This document shows positions 52,470-61,756 of a DNA stretch of 64,000 bases, one piece after another. The position numbers were made by a program, and so were the translations under genes. How positions within the stretch are numbered: position 1 is the first letter of the stretch; each line of letters starts with the position of its first letter. This stretch comes from Flavobacterium sp. A45. Its GTDB lineage: Bacteria > Bacteroidota > Bacteroidia > Flavobacteriales > Flavobacteriaceae. The stretch covers positions 44,241-108,240 of the forward strand of contig NZ_MUNX01000080.1 of assembly GCF_002001005.1 (NCBI RefSeq), given 5' to 3'. The notes beneath the pieces are model-generated. The model was not told where the DNA came from. It worked only from the letters and a program-made list of their open reading frames with translations, and made no database searches.

Positions 52470-54386
52470 ATGACATATAAAATTACTCCTATTGTTTCTC
52501 TGTTTTTTTTATTTACCACGACATTTATTTTTGCTCAAAAGAGCGATTACAGTACTCTTACTCTTTCTGACAGTCTCAAAGAAAATGCCAATGCAGTGGT
52601 TCGTTTGAACCAAATTGATATTGTAATTGCCTCTCAACGCAGTATGAATATCAAGAACAAACGTGTGGTGACAGTCTTGAATGAAAATGGGTTGGATGCT
52701 ATTGAAGCCTATGAAAATTACGATAAATCGAGTCCTGTCAAAAGTATATTGGCAACAGTTTATGATGTTTCAGGAAAGGAAATAAAAAAAATAAAAAGAG
52801 GCGATTTCAGAGATGTAAGTGCTGTAAGTGGGAGTACACTTTTTTCGGAGAGCCGTTATATTTACTTAGATTATACGCCAACACAATACCCATTTACAGT
52901 CGTTTTTGAGAGTGAAACAGAAACATCAAATACTGCCTTCCTTCCCCAATGGATACCTTTGAATGATTATGCCGTAAGCATAGAAAAAAGCGTTCTCAAT
53001 ATAAGTTATCCTTCAAGCCTTGGTTTTAAATATAAAGAATTCAATTTTTCGAATTTTAATATCAAGAAAACTATAGACACTTCTACTCAGCTTTCTTATA
53101 CAGCATCAAAAATGTGGGCTCAAAAAGAAGAAACCGCTAGTCCTTCGGTTAGTAATCTTTTCCCAAGAGTAATGATGGGGTTAGAGTTGTTTCATCTTGA
53201 AGGAGTTGACGGTACAGCCAAAACATGGACAGAATTTGGAAAATGGTACAGCGAAAAAATTCTGCAGGGAACCACTGATTTATCCGAAATGACCAAAGTT
53301 AAAATCAAAGCTTTGGTAGGTACCGAAACTGATCCTATAAAGAAAGCACAAATCATTTATAAATACGTTCAGGAAAAATCAAGATATGTTAGCATTCAAG
53401 TCGGGATTGGAGGATGGAAACCGATGCAGGCGAATGATGTGGATCGTTTAGGATACGGAGATTGCAAAGCTTTGAGCAATTATACAAAAGCCCTTCTTAA
53501 CGTGGTTGATGTACCGTCTTATAATGTAGTTTTATATGGCAACCCAAGAAAACGTGATATTGAGTCTGATTTTGTTTCAATGCAAGGAAATCATATGATT
53601 TTGGCTATACCCAATAAAGATAAATATGTTTTTTTGGAATGTACAAGTCAGGTGGATCCTTTTGGTTATCAAGGAACGTTTACCGATGATAGGAATGTTT
53701 TGGTGGTAAAACCTGAAGGAGGAGAGATTGTAAGAACAAAAGTTTACGAAGATACAGTTAATACCCAAGTAAGTAAAGGAGTCTATTCTATTGCGGAAAA
53801 TGGTGATTTTTTAGGAAAAATAGGTATCGTTTCAGAGGGTACTCAATACAATCAAAAATTTAATAATGATAAGCTTTCCCCAACGGAAATGGAAGCTTTT
53901 TATAAAGATTATTGGAGTACCATTAATAATTTAAAAATTAAAAAAGTCACTTTCAAGAATGATACTGAAAAAATTAGTTTTACAGAAAATGCCGAAATAA
54001 CTGCCGTGAATTATGGGAACGTATCGGCTAATAAAATGATGTTTGCTATAAATGCCTTTAATCCATTAACTCAAAGTGTCAAACGAATTCGAAACCGAAA
54101 AAATCCTTTAGAAATACAAAGGGGCTCAGTAGATATTGATGAAATAGAAATTGCTTTGCCTGTTAATTTCTCGATTGAATTTCTTCCAGGAAATGTTGAA
54201 ATTAATGGAAAATTCGGGGAATATAAAACAGAGATTGTCAAAAAAGATAATAATACTATTGTTTACAAACGAAAGTTTTTTTTGAAAAAAGGTTTGTATA
54301 CTAATAAAGAATACGATGAATTCCGCCTTTTTATGGAGCAGATTTCAAGAAATGATAACGCCAAAATAATTCTAACCAAATCTTAA
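52470..54386 (+). CDS. DUF3857 / transglutaminase-like secreted protein 1
   Basis: A 638-residue protein with signal peptide (ITPIVSLFFLFTTTFIFAQ). The N-terminal DUF3857 region covers about residues 60-220 and a transglutaminase-like fold about 270-400. Catalytic positions look largely kept: C332 in GYGDCKALSNY and H375 in GNHMILAI, with E390 (LECTSQ) where Asp is usual. Function in Bacteroidota is unknown; periplasmic or surface location is likely. First of three tandem relatives, 7 bases before the next gene, so co-transcribed. Confidence 0.82.
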   Translation: MTYKITPIVSLFFLFTTTFIFAQKSDYSTLTLSDSLKENANAVVRLNQIDIVIASQRSMNIKNKRVVTVLNENGLDAIEAYENYDKSSPVKSILATVYDVSGKEIKKIKRGDFRDVSAVSGSTLFSESRYIYLDYTPTQYPFTVVFESETETSNTAFLPQWIPLNDYAVSIEKSVLNISYPSSLGFKYKEFNFSNFNIKKTIDTSTQLSYTASKMWAQKEETASPSVSNLFPRVMMGLELFHLEGVDGTAKTWTEFGKWYSEKILQGTTDLSEMTKVKIKALVGTETDPIKKAQIIYKYVQEKSRYVSIQVGIGGWKPMQANDVDRLGYGDCKALSNYTKALLNVVDVPSYNVVLYGNPRKRDIESDFVSMQGNHMILAIPNKDKYVFLECTSQVDPFGYQGTFTDDRNVLVVKPEGGEIVRTKVYEDTVNTQVSKGVYSIAENGDFLGKIGIVSEGTQYNQKFNNDKLSPTEMEAFYKDYWSTINNLKIKKVTFKNDTEKISFTENAEITAVNYGNVSANKMMFAINAFNPLTQSVKRIRNRKNPLEIQRGSVDIDEIEIALPVNFSIEFLPGNVEINGKFGEYKTEIVKKDNNTIVYKRKFFLKKGLYTNKEYDEFRLFMEQISRNDNAKIILTKS

Positions 54387-54393
54387 TTACAAA

Positions 54394-56406
54394 ATGAAAA
54401 CCAAACACTTAATCTTTTTATTATTTGTACTATTTTATTCTACTACAAATGCCCAAGAATTCAAATTAGGAAAAGTCTCCATAGCCGAATTGGAACAAAA
54501 ATCACATCCCAAAGATACAGCTGCAGTTGCAGCAATATTGTTTAAAAAAGGGGAGACAAGATTTGAATTCATGCAAAGTGAAGGCTTTAGGGTGGTTACC
54601 GAGGTGGCCATGCGTATTAAGATTTATAAAAAAGATGGTTATGATTGGGCAAATCAAGCGGTAAGATTTATCCCAGGAACTGGCTCAATAAAAGAGAATG
54701 TCTTGTTTGCGGATGCGGTGACATATAATTTGGTGGCTGGAAAGATTGAAAAAACAAAATTAAAAAGTGAAGGTGAATTTGAAGAAAAGATAGATAAATA
54801 TTGGAGTAGAAAGAAAATAACCTTGCCCAATGTAAAAGAAGGTTCGATATTGGAATTTAGATATAAGATAATGTCAAATAGAATTGGGATGCTTAGGGAG
54901 TTTTATTTTCAAACGGATATTCCTGTAGACTATGCAGAATATAAAACCTATGTGCCGGAATATTTTATTTATAATAGTGAAATGAAAGGGTTTACCACAC
55001 CGCAAATTAATGTTGAGAAATCACAAAAATCGTTTAATATTACCAGTAAGGAAAGATCACAAGGTCTTGTTTCTTCGACTAATTTCTCAGCAGATAAAAT
55101 CGAATATCAAGAAACAAAAACAACGTACACTGCGCAAAATATGCCAGCTATGAAGGAAGAGGCATTCGTAAATAATATCGATAATTACACCACAAGCTTG
55201 GTGCAGGAATTATCGATGACCAAATATCCAAATGAACCTCTTAAGCCATATTCTACGGACTGGAATGCCGTAGTGAAAACTATTTATGATAATGATGATT
55301 TTGGAGCTGAATTAAATAAAACAGGATATTTTGAGGATGATTTGAAAGCGGTTGTTGTTGGATTGACCACTCAGGATGAGATTGTTTTGGCTATTCTCAA
55401 TTATTTGAAATCCACAGTGAAATGGAATGAGTATTATGGTTATTCCTGTAATGATGGGGTAAAAAAGGCCTATAAAGACAAAACCGGTAATGTGGCTGAA
55501 ATTAATCTTATGCTTACTGCAATGTTGCGTTCTGCAGGGCTTAAAGCAAATCCTGTTTTGATTAGTACACGCGCTAATGGAGTTTCGGTTTTTCCAAACC
55601 ATAGTGCATTCAATTATGTAATCGCTGCTGTAGAAGGTAATGAAGGGCTGATTTTGCTAGATGCAACAAGTAAATTTTCAACCCCAAATGTTTTGCCGTT
55701 TAGAGACCTGAATTGGATGGGAAGGTTAATCCGAAAAGACGGAACATCGCAAGAAGTTGATTTAATGCCTAAAAAAGCTTCTAATAACAATGTTGTAATC
55801 ATGTATGCAATTGATGCCAGCGGTAAAATTACTGGTAAATTAAGACGTCAACGAACAGACCATAACGCCATGAGTTTTAGATCGGAGATTGAAAACATAA
55901 AGGAAGAAGACTATTTGGAAAGGATGGAAAATGAAAATGCAAAAATTGAAATTGCTGATTATAAAAGAACAAATGAGAAGGATGTTAAATTGCCGATTGT
56001 GGAAACCTGTTCTTTTACTGGAACTAATTTATGTGAAATTATAGGCGAAAAAATATATATCAATCCATTGTTATTTTTCACCAAAGAACAAAATCCATTT
56101 AAACAGGAGGAAAGAGAATACCCAGTTGATTATGGTTTCCCGTTTATGGACAATTTTACTGTCAATATAGATATTCCACAAGGATATGTGATAGAAACAC
56201 TTCCAAAATCATCCGTGTTTAATATGGAGGATAATATTGGTAGCTTTAAATTTATATCGAATGCGTCCGGAAGTAGTATACAGCTATCCATTAGTCATCA
56301 AATTAATACACCTATAGTTTCATCAGAATATTATTCAATGTTAAAGGAATATTATCAAGGTATGATTGCTAAGGAAACCGAGAAAATTGTTTTAAAGAAA
56401 GTATAA
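54394..56406 (+). CDS. DUF3857 / pseudo-transglutaminase secreted protein 2
   Basis: A 670-residue protein, signal peptide MKTKHLIFLLFVLFYSTTNA, then DUF3857 and transglutaminase-like domains. The active site is lost: V367 in GNVAEINLML replaces the catalytic Cys and Y408 in AFNYVIAAVE replaces His; D423 (LLDATSK) remains. A close paralogue of the next gene, sharing openings such as LGKVSIAELEQKSHPKDTAA with LGKVSVAELREAQHPKDTSA. Probably a binding or structural protein rather than an enzyme. Confidence 0.82.
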   Translation: MKTKHLIFLLFVLFYSTTNAQEFKLGKVSIAELEQKSHPKDTAAVAAILFKKGETRFEFMQSEGFRVVTEVAMRIKIYKKDGYDWANQAVRFIPGTGSIKENVLFADAVTYNLVAGKIEKTKLKSEGEFEEKIDKYWSRKKITLPNVKEGSILEFRYKIMSNRIGMLREFYFQTDIPVDYAEYKTYVPEYFIYNSEMKGFTTPQINVEKSQKSFNITSKERSQGLVSSTNFSADKIEYQETKTTYTAQNMPAMKEEAFVNNIDNYTTSLVQELSMTKYPNEPLKPYSTDWNAVVKTIYDNDDFGAELNKTGYFEDDLKAVVVGLTTQDEIVLAILNYLKSTVKWNEYYGYSCNDGVKKAYKDKTGNVAEINLMLTAMLRSAGLKANPVLISTRANGVSVFPNHSAFNYVIAAVEGNEGLILLDATSKFSTPNVLPFRDLNWMGRLIRKDGTSQEVDLMPKKASNNNVVIMYAIDASGKITGKLRRQRTDHNAMSFRSEIENIKEEDYLERMENENAKIEIADYKRTNEKDVKLPIVETCSFTGTNLCEIIGEKIYINPLLFFTKEQNPFKQEEREYPVDYGFPFMDNFTVNIDIPQGYVIETLPKSSVFNMEDNIGSFKFISNASGSSIQLSISHQINTPIVSSEYYSMLKEYYQGMIAKETEKIVLKKV

Positions 56407-56409
56407 ATA

Positions 56410-58401
56410 ATGAGAAACTATAAAGCCGTTTTGAGGTTATTGATTTTTTTTTCTTTTATAAAGATAAATGCCCAAAACTTTGAATTAGGGAAAGTGTCTG
56501 TGGCAGAATTAAGAGAAGCGCAACATCCCAAAGATACAAGTGCTGTGGCAGCGGTTTTGTTTAAAAACGGTAAAACTAGTTTCAATTATTCTTTGAAGGA
56601 TGGATTTGTAGCAATCACAGAAGTGACTATGCGTATTAAAATATATAAAAAAGAAGGGTCTGATTGGGCTAATTTTACCTTGCCTTATTATGTGGGGTAT
56701 GAAAATTATAATGACGATGTTGTTAAGTTTTCGAATGCAGCAACTTATAATCTTGAGAATGGTTCAATTGTAAAAACAAAACTTAATAACGAAGGAAGTT
56801 TTAAAAAAAATGTAAATGAATATTGGAATGAGGCCTCCATAACATTGCCAAATGTAAAAGAGGGATCGGTTTTAGAGTTTAAATATGTTTTGAAGACTGA
56901 AAACATTGTTAAATTTCCCGTGTACTATTTTCAAGATAAAATTCCAGTAAATTCAGCTGAATACACTACTAATATTCCCTTGTTTTTTACGTATAAACCT
57001 ATTCAAATTGGTTTTATAGATCTCAAAGTAGATTCAAAAGTTGCAAATGGAAGTTTTTCGTTTGATAATCAATATCATCAGACAGTTAGTTTGAGTTTCA
57101 ATCTATTGAAGAATAAATATAGTGCAGAAAATGTTCCAGCATTAAAGGAAGAAAGTTTTGTTGATAATATTCGAAATTACCAATCGTCATTGTATCATGA
57201 ACTTGAAAAAACAAATTTTCCTGACGAAAAAGAGAAAAATTTCTCAAAAGATTGGGATGGCGTAGCCAAAACTATTTATGCAGATAAAGAATTTGGTAAA
57301 GAGTTAGAAGAGAGTTTTTATCTTCTAGACGATACTAGATTGATTTTAAAAGGAATTGATTCTAAGGAAGAAAGACTAGCAGTAGTTTTTAAGTTTGTTC
57401 AAGAACGAATGCATTGGAATAAAGATAACGGATACTTCACAGATAAAGGAGTAAAGCAAGCCTATATTGCCAGAACTGGAAATGTTGCTGAAATAAATTT
57501 TATACTCATTTCAATGTTAAAACTGGTAGGTTTTGATGCAAATCCAGTATTGATTAGCACAAAAGATTATGGAAGGCCAGTTTTCCCTAATAGAACGGGT
57601 TTTAATTACGTTATAGCGGCTGTGAATATTGATGGAAAGCAAATTTTATTAGATGCTACTCATAAATACACTACACAAAATATTTTACCCTTGAATGTTT
57701 TAAACTGGAAAGGACGGCTTATTAAGCAAGATGGAACTTCTCAGGAAGTGGAGTTAGTGTCGACAAAAAATTCAGGTAAAAATTATACTCTGATGGTAAA
57801 ATTGGATAAAACTGGCGGAATGGAGGGTAGGTGTAGATCACAGTTAGCTGATTATGAAGCATATAATTTTAGAGATAAGTATGCAGAAATGGAAACGGAT
57901 AACTATCTCGAGAAATTAGAAAATAATTTAAACGGAATTAGAATTCAAGGGTATACCATAGATAATAAAAAGACTAATCTTGCTAATCCTGTTATGCAGA
58001 CTTTTGCTTTTTCAACTAATAATCATTCAGATATTATTGGCGATAAAATATATATCAACCCGATGTTATTTTTTACGGAATCTCATAATCCTTTCGTTCA
58101 AGAAAAAAGAAAGATGCCAATCAATTTTGAATATCCAAAATTTGAAAGGTATAATATAAGTTATGAAATTCCAGAGGGTTATGTTATAGAATCGCTTCCT
58201 AAACCCTTGAAAATTTCAACAGAGGGCGAAGAGTTGTCTTTCTCGATGAATGTGAATTCGCAAGATAATAGAATACAGATTGCTGTAATTAAAGAGATAA
58301 ATTTTGCTGTCATTTCAGGTAATTTTTATGAATCAATTAAAGATTTTTATCAAAAAATGATTAACAAGCAAAATGAGAAAATAGTTCTTAAAAGAATATA
58401 G
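56410..58401 (+). CDS. DUF3857 / pseudo-transglutaminase secreted protein 3
   Basis: A 663-residue tandem paralogue of the preceding gene, starting 3 bases after its stop. N-terminal signal sequence (AVLRLLIFFSFIKINAQ). Same substitutions at the transglutaminase site: V359 in GNVAEINFIL, Y400 in GFNYVIAAV, D415 in LLDATHK. C-terminal beta-rich region (PEGYVIESLPKPLKIS) is conserved in all three proteins. Arose by recent tandem duplication; role unknown. Confidence 0.82.
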   Translation: MRNYKAVLRLLIFFSFIKINAQNFELGKVSVAELREAQHPKDTSAVAAVLFKNGKTSFNYSLKDGFVAITEVTMRIKIYKKEGSDWANFTLPYYVGYENYNDDVVKFSNAATYNLENGSIVKTKLNNEGSFKKNVNEYWNEASITLPNVKEGSVLEFKYVLKTENIVKFPVYYFQDKIPVNSAEYTTNIPLFFTYKPIQIGFIDLKVDSKVANGSFSFDNQYHQTVSLSFNLLKNKYSAENVPALKEESFVDNIRNYQSSLYHELEKTNFPDEKEKNFSKDWDGVAKTIYADKEFGKELEESFYLLDDTRLILKGIDSKEERLAVVFKFVQERMHWNKDNGYFTDKGVKQAYIARTGNVAEINFILISMLKLVGFDANPVLISTKDYGRPVFPNRTGFNYVIAAVNIDGKQILLDATHKYTTQNILPLNVLNWKGRLIKQDGTSQEVELVSTKNSGKNYTLMVKLDKTGGMEGRCRSQLADYEAYNFRDKYAEMETDNYLEKLENNLNGIRIQGYTIDNKKTNLANPVMQTFAFSTNNHSDIIGDKIYINPMLFFTESHNPFVQEKRKMPINFEYPKFERYNISYEIPEGYVIESLPKPLKISTEGEELSFSMNVNSQDNRIQIAVIKEINFAVISGNFYESIKDFYQKMINKQNEKIVLKRI

Positions 58402-58443
58402 TAAGACTTTGTGCATTTGTATATTTGTGATAAAAATTCAACC

Positions 58444-58770
58444 ATGAACCTAAAAAATGCCCAACAAGACGTAGATACTTGGATTAAAGAACACGGAGTA
58501 CGCTACTTTAATGAATTGACCAATATGGCGCAACTTACCGAAGAAGTTGGTGAAGTAGCCCGAATTATTGCCCGTCGTTACGGAGAACAATCCGAAAAAG
58601 AAAGCGATAAAAACAAAGACCTTGGAGAAGAATTGGCCGATGTTGTTTTTGTGGTTTTGTGTTTAGCCAATCAGACAGGGATTGATTTGCAGGCCGCTTT
58701 TGACAAGAAGATGGATTTAAAATCCGTTCGAGACAAAGACCGCCACAAAAACAACGATAAACTAAAATAA
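58444..58770 (+). CDS. MazG-like nucleotide pyrophosphohydrolase
   Basis: A 108-residue all-alpha NTP-PPase. The frame opens 11 codons earlier at a GTG, but MNLKNAQQDVDTWIKEHG at the ATG 58444 fits the family, and a TATATTTG -7 element lies at 58420-58427. Metal-binding acids occur in LTEEVGEVARIIAR and DLGEELADVVFVVLCLANQ (E..ED pattern). It likely hydrolyses non-canonical or excess dNTPs. Confidence 0.9.
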   Translation: MNLKNAQQDVDTWIKEHGVRYFNELTNMAQLTEEVGEVARIIARRYGEQSEKESDKNKDLGEELADVVFVVLCLANQTGIDLQAAFDKKMDLKSVRDKDRHKNNDKLK

Positions 58771-58791
58771 TGTTATAAGTCAGGACAAAGT

Positions 58792-58822
58792 TTTGGTACA
58801 TCCTTTTTTTAAAATAAATTTG
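58792..58822 (+). promoter_or_regulatory. Promoter of aroA
   Basis: TTTG at 58792, 19-base spacer, TAAATTTG at 58815-58822: exact consensus, 29 bases before the aroA start. Confidence 0.8.
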
Positions 58823-58850
58823 CCAAAACACACCTATCAACACATCTATA

Positions 58851-60086
58851 ATGAATTTACTGTTACAAACTTCCCAACTCGATTTACAAGAACAAATTGC
58901 AATTACAGGCTCCAAGAGTGAAACCAACCGACTGTTGTTACTTCAAGCATTATTTCCAAATATTACTTTAGCCAATACATCCAATTCTGATGATAGCGAG
59001 GTAATGCAAAAAGCTTTAGTAGGGAACGATGAAATAGTAGATATTCATCATGCAGGAACGGCAATGCGTTTCTTAACGGCTTATTTTGCGGTAAACGAAG
59101 GACGTGAAGTTGTGTTGACAGGATCTCAAAGAATGACTGAACGCCCAATTAAAGTTTTGGTAGAGGCTTTACAACAATTAGGAGCAAAAATCACCTATGA
59201 AAAAGAAGAGGGTTATCCGCCTATTCGAATCATAGGACAAAAAATAACAGCTCATAAAGTCAGTATTCCAGCCAATGTGAGTAGCCAGTATATATCGGCA
59301 TTGCTTTTGGTAGCGCCAAAATTAGAGAACGGAATTGAATTGACTTTGGTTGGTGAGATAACTTCTGTTCCTTATATCAAAATGACTTTAGCTTTGTTAA
59401 ATGATTTGAATATTGAAACGAGTTTTGTTGGGAACGTAATAACAGTAAAGCAAAAGAAAGAAGTAGAAACAAAAGTAATGACCGTAGAATCTGATTGGAG
59501 CTCGGCATCTTACTTTTTTAGTTTAGTAGCATTGGCAAAAACAGCGTCTATTTCTTTGACCAGTTACAAAGAAACCAGTTTGCAGGGAGATTCTGCTTTG
59601 ATTGAGATATACAAAGAAATGGGGGTAACTTCATATTTCGAAGGAAACAAATTGACTTTGACGAAGCAAACTGATTTTGAATACAAAGACTTGAATTTAG
59701 AATTAAATAATACTCCAGATATTGCACAAACAATTGTGGTTACCTGCTTAGGGTTAGGAATTGGCTGTCATCTTACAGGTTTACATACCTTAAAAATCAA
59801 AGAAACAGATAGATTGGAAGCGCTTCGCATCGAATTAACCAAACTGGGAGCCAATATTTCCGTGACCAATGATAGTTTGACATTAATAGCTACAAGGAGT
59901 ATTAATCCAGAAGTAAGAATCGATACGTATAACGATCACAGAATGGCCATGGCATTTGCTCCATTAGGCTTAAAAGTGCCAATAATTATCAATAATGCTG
60001 ATGTTGTGTCAAAATCATACCCTGATTTTTGGGATGATTTAAAAAAAATAGGTTTTTTGATGATTCAAAAATGGTCGTTTACATAG
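58851..60086 (+). CDS. aroA: 3-phosphoshikimate 1-carboxyvinyltransferase (EPSP synthase)
   Basis: Sixth step of the shikimate pathway. The 411 residues include ITGSKSETNRLLLLQAL, HHAGTAMRFLTAYF, TGSQRMTERPIKVLVEALQQ, VSSQYISALLLV, DWSSASYFF, LKIKETDRLEAL and DTYNDHRMAMAFA. The alanine of the glyphosate-contacting GTAMR is intact. It does not adjoin the other aromatic genes at 46-51 kb and has its own promoter. Confidence 0.96.
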   Translation: MNLLLQTSQLDLQEQIAITGSKSETNRLLLLQALFPNITLANTSNSDDSEVMQKALVGNDEIVDIHHAGTAMRFLTAYFAVNEGREVVLTGSQRMTERPIKVLVEALQQLGAKITYEKEEGYPPIRIIGQKITAHKVSIPANVSSQYISALLLVAPKLENGIELTLVGEITSVPYIKMTLALLNDLNIETSFVGNVITVKQKKEVETKVMTVESDWSSASYFFSLVALAKTASISLTSYKETSLQGDSALIEIYKEMGVTSYFEGNKLTLTKQTDFEYKDLNLELNNTPDIAQTIVVTCLGLGIGCHLTGLHTLKIKETDRLEALRIELTKLGANISVTNDSLTLIATRSINPEVRIDTYNDHRMAMAFAPLGLKVPIIINNADVVSKSYPDFWDDLKKIGFLMIQKWSFT

Positions 60087-60102
60087 ACTTTTGCTGAGTT
60101 TT

Positions 60103-60137
60103 GACTCTCCTCTTTTGGAGAGGGCTAGGGGTGAGGT
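60103..60137 (+). repeat. Dispersed repeat between aroA and queA
   Basis: CTCCTCTTTTGGAGAGGGC followed by TAGGGGTGAGG: a single copy of the unit that forms the 28.8 kb cassette. Confidence 0.75.
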
Positions 60138-60157
60138 AAAAATAAACACCTAAACAC

Positions 60158-60189
60158 TTGACAACGCCTATCTCACAATCGTATATTTG
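60158..60189 (+). promoter_or_regulatory. Promoter of queA
   Basis: TTG at 60158, 21-base spacer, TATATTTG at 60182-60189. Confidence 0.65.
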
Positions 60190-60254
60190 CACACGATTTA
60201 AAATTTTGATTTCAAAACTTATAATTTATAAATCATAACTCATAACTTTATCAG

Positions 60255-61304
60255 ATGAAATTATCTCATTTCAATTTTAATTTACCAAAAGAACTTCTTG
60301 CAGAATATCCAGCCGAAAATAGAGATGAGTCTCGATTGATGGTTATTGACCGTAAGAAGCAAACGATAGAACATAAAATGTTTAAAGACGTTATCGATTA
60401 TTTTGACGATGGCGATGTTTTAATATTAAATAACACCAAAGTTTTTCCAGCTCGTTTGTATGGAAATAAAGAAAAAACTGGAGCGAGAATCGAAGTATTT
60501 TTGCTTAGAGAACTAAATGCAGAACAAAGACTTTGGGATGTATTAGTAGATCCAGCCCGTAAAATTAGAATTGGAAACAAATTATACTTCGGTGACGATG
60601 ATTCATTAGTTGCTGAGGTAATTGATAACACAACTTCTCGTGGAAGAACCTTGCGTTTTCTTTATGATGGATCTTATGAAGAATTCAGAAATAAATTAAC
60701 CGAACTAGGCGAAACTCCGATTCCTAAATACATCAGCCGTGATGTAACTCCAGAAGATGCGGAACGTTACCAAACAATTTATGCCAAAGAAGAAGGAGCT
60801 GTTGCAGCACCTACTGCTGGTTTGCACTTCTCTAAACATTTGTTGAAAAGATTGGAAATCAAAGGAGTTAAATTTGCCGAAGTTACGCTTCACGTTGGTT
60901 TAGGAACTTTCAATCCAGTTGAGGTTGAAGATTTATCGAAACACAAAATGGATTCTGAAGAGTTAAAAATCACTCAGGAAGCTTGTGATATTGTGAACAC
61001 TGCCAAAGCTGCTAAGAAAAGAATCTGTACGGTAGGAACTACTTCTATGCGTGCCGTAGAAAGTTCAGTTTCTTCTCAAAACACACTTAATCCTTATGAT
61101 GGATGGACAAATAAATTCGTTTTTCCTCCTCACGATTTCAGCATTCCAACTTGTATGATTACTAATTTTCATACACCAAAATCTACTTTGTTAATGATGG
61201 TTTCAGCTTTCTGCGGACACGATTTAATGAAAAGAGCGTACGAAGAAGCAATCAAAGAAGAATACAAGTTCTACTCTTACGGAGATGCAATGTTGATTAT
61301 CTAA
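60255..61304 (+). CDS. queA: S-adenosylmethionine:tRNA ribosyltransferase-isomerase
   Basis: Builds epoxyqueuosine on tRNA using SAM as ribosyl donor. The 349 residues contain [73 protein letters not shown] and [19 protein letters not shown]. Normal length. A terminator (TCTCG..CGAGA plus T8, 61329-61358) follows. Confidence 0.96.
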   Translation: MKLSHFNFNLPKELLAEYPAENRDESRLMVIDRKKQTIEHKMFKDVIDYFDDGDVLILNNTKVFPARLYGNKEKTGARIEVFLLRELNAEQRLWDVLVDPARKIRIGNKLYFGDDDSLVAEVIDNTTSRGRTLRFLYDGSYEEFRNKLTELGETPIPKYISRDVTPEDAERYQTIYAKEEGAVAAPTAGLHFSKHLLKRLEIKGVKFAEVTLHVGLGTFNPVEVEDLSKHKMDSEELKITQEACDIVNTAKAAKKRICTVGTTSMRAVESSVSSQNTLNPYDGWTNKFVFPPHDFSIPTCMITNFHTPKSTLLMMVSAFCGHDLMKRAYEEAIKEEYKFYSYGDAMLII

Positions 61305-61328
61305 TCACATTCAAAATTATAAATACAA

Positions 61329-61358
61329 GTCTCGTCAGCAATGGCGAGATTTTTTTTG
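61329..61358 (+). terminator. Terminator after queA
   Basis: AAGTCTCG..CGAGATT stem with ten-base loop and T8 tail. Confidence 0.75.
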
Positions 61359-61415
61359 CCTGAAAACTAATTTTACAAACTGAATACTGCAATCTGATCA
61401 CTGCCTTCTGAATAA

Positions 61416-61590
61416 GGGCGTATTACGGGCTATCCATTACAAGTTTTTACCCAAAATCAAAGTAATACTAGCACTGCGGGAGCTTCCGTTGGTCGCTTCC
61501 TCGTTGCAGTATCACTAAATGGTTTCAGGTAAAAACTTTCTATTTCACTCGAGCGATAGCGAACAGGCGAAGCAATCCCTAGCGTAATTC
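61416..61590 (-). repeat. Structured RNA-like repeat, third copy
   Basis: Minus strand: ATTACGCTAGGGAT at the start and GGATAGCCCGTAATACGCCC at the end; ATTAC pairs GTAAT. Internal TTCGCCTGTTCGCT and GAGGAAGCGACCAACGG echo the 37079 copy, but the middle is enlarged to about 175 bases. The remainder of the gap, 61591-61756, is A/T-rich and includes a pyrimidine tract (61684-61735) before kynU. Confidence 0.5.
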
Positions 61591-61756
61591 CTTTTCATAA
61601 GAAGTAATGTGTTGTTTTATATTCAAAATATAAGCTTAAATGAATTCAATTTTTATTGAATTGTCACTTTTATTTTGGCTATTATCTATTTTCTCTATTC
61701 TATTTTCTTTTCTCTATTTTTCTTTTTCTATTTTTACGACATAAAATAATCAAAAA

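Noticed and set aside
58565..58927. 120-codon minus-strand ORF
   Set aside because: Overlaps the MazG-like gene, the aroA promoter and the aroA start on the opposite strand; no recognisable domain.
61684..61735. Pyrimidine-rich tract before kynU
   Set aside because: Simple T/C-rich sequence without a defined motif; no function can be supported.
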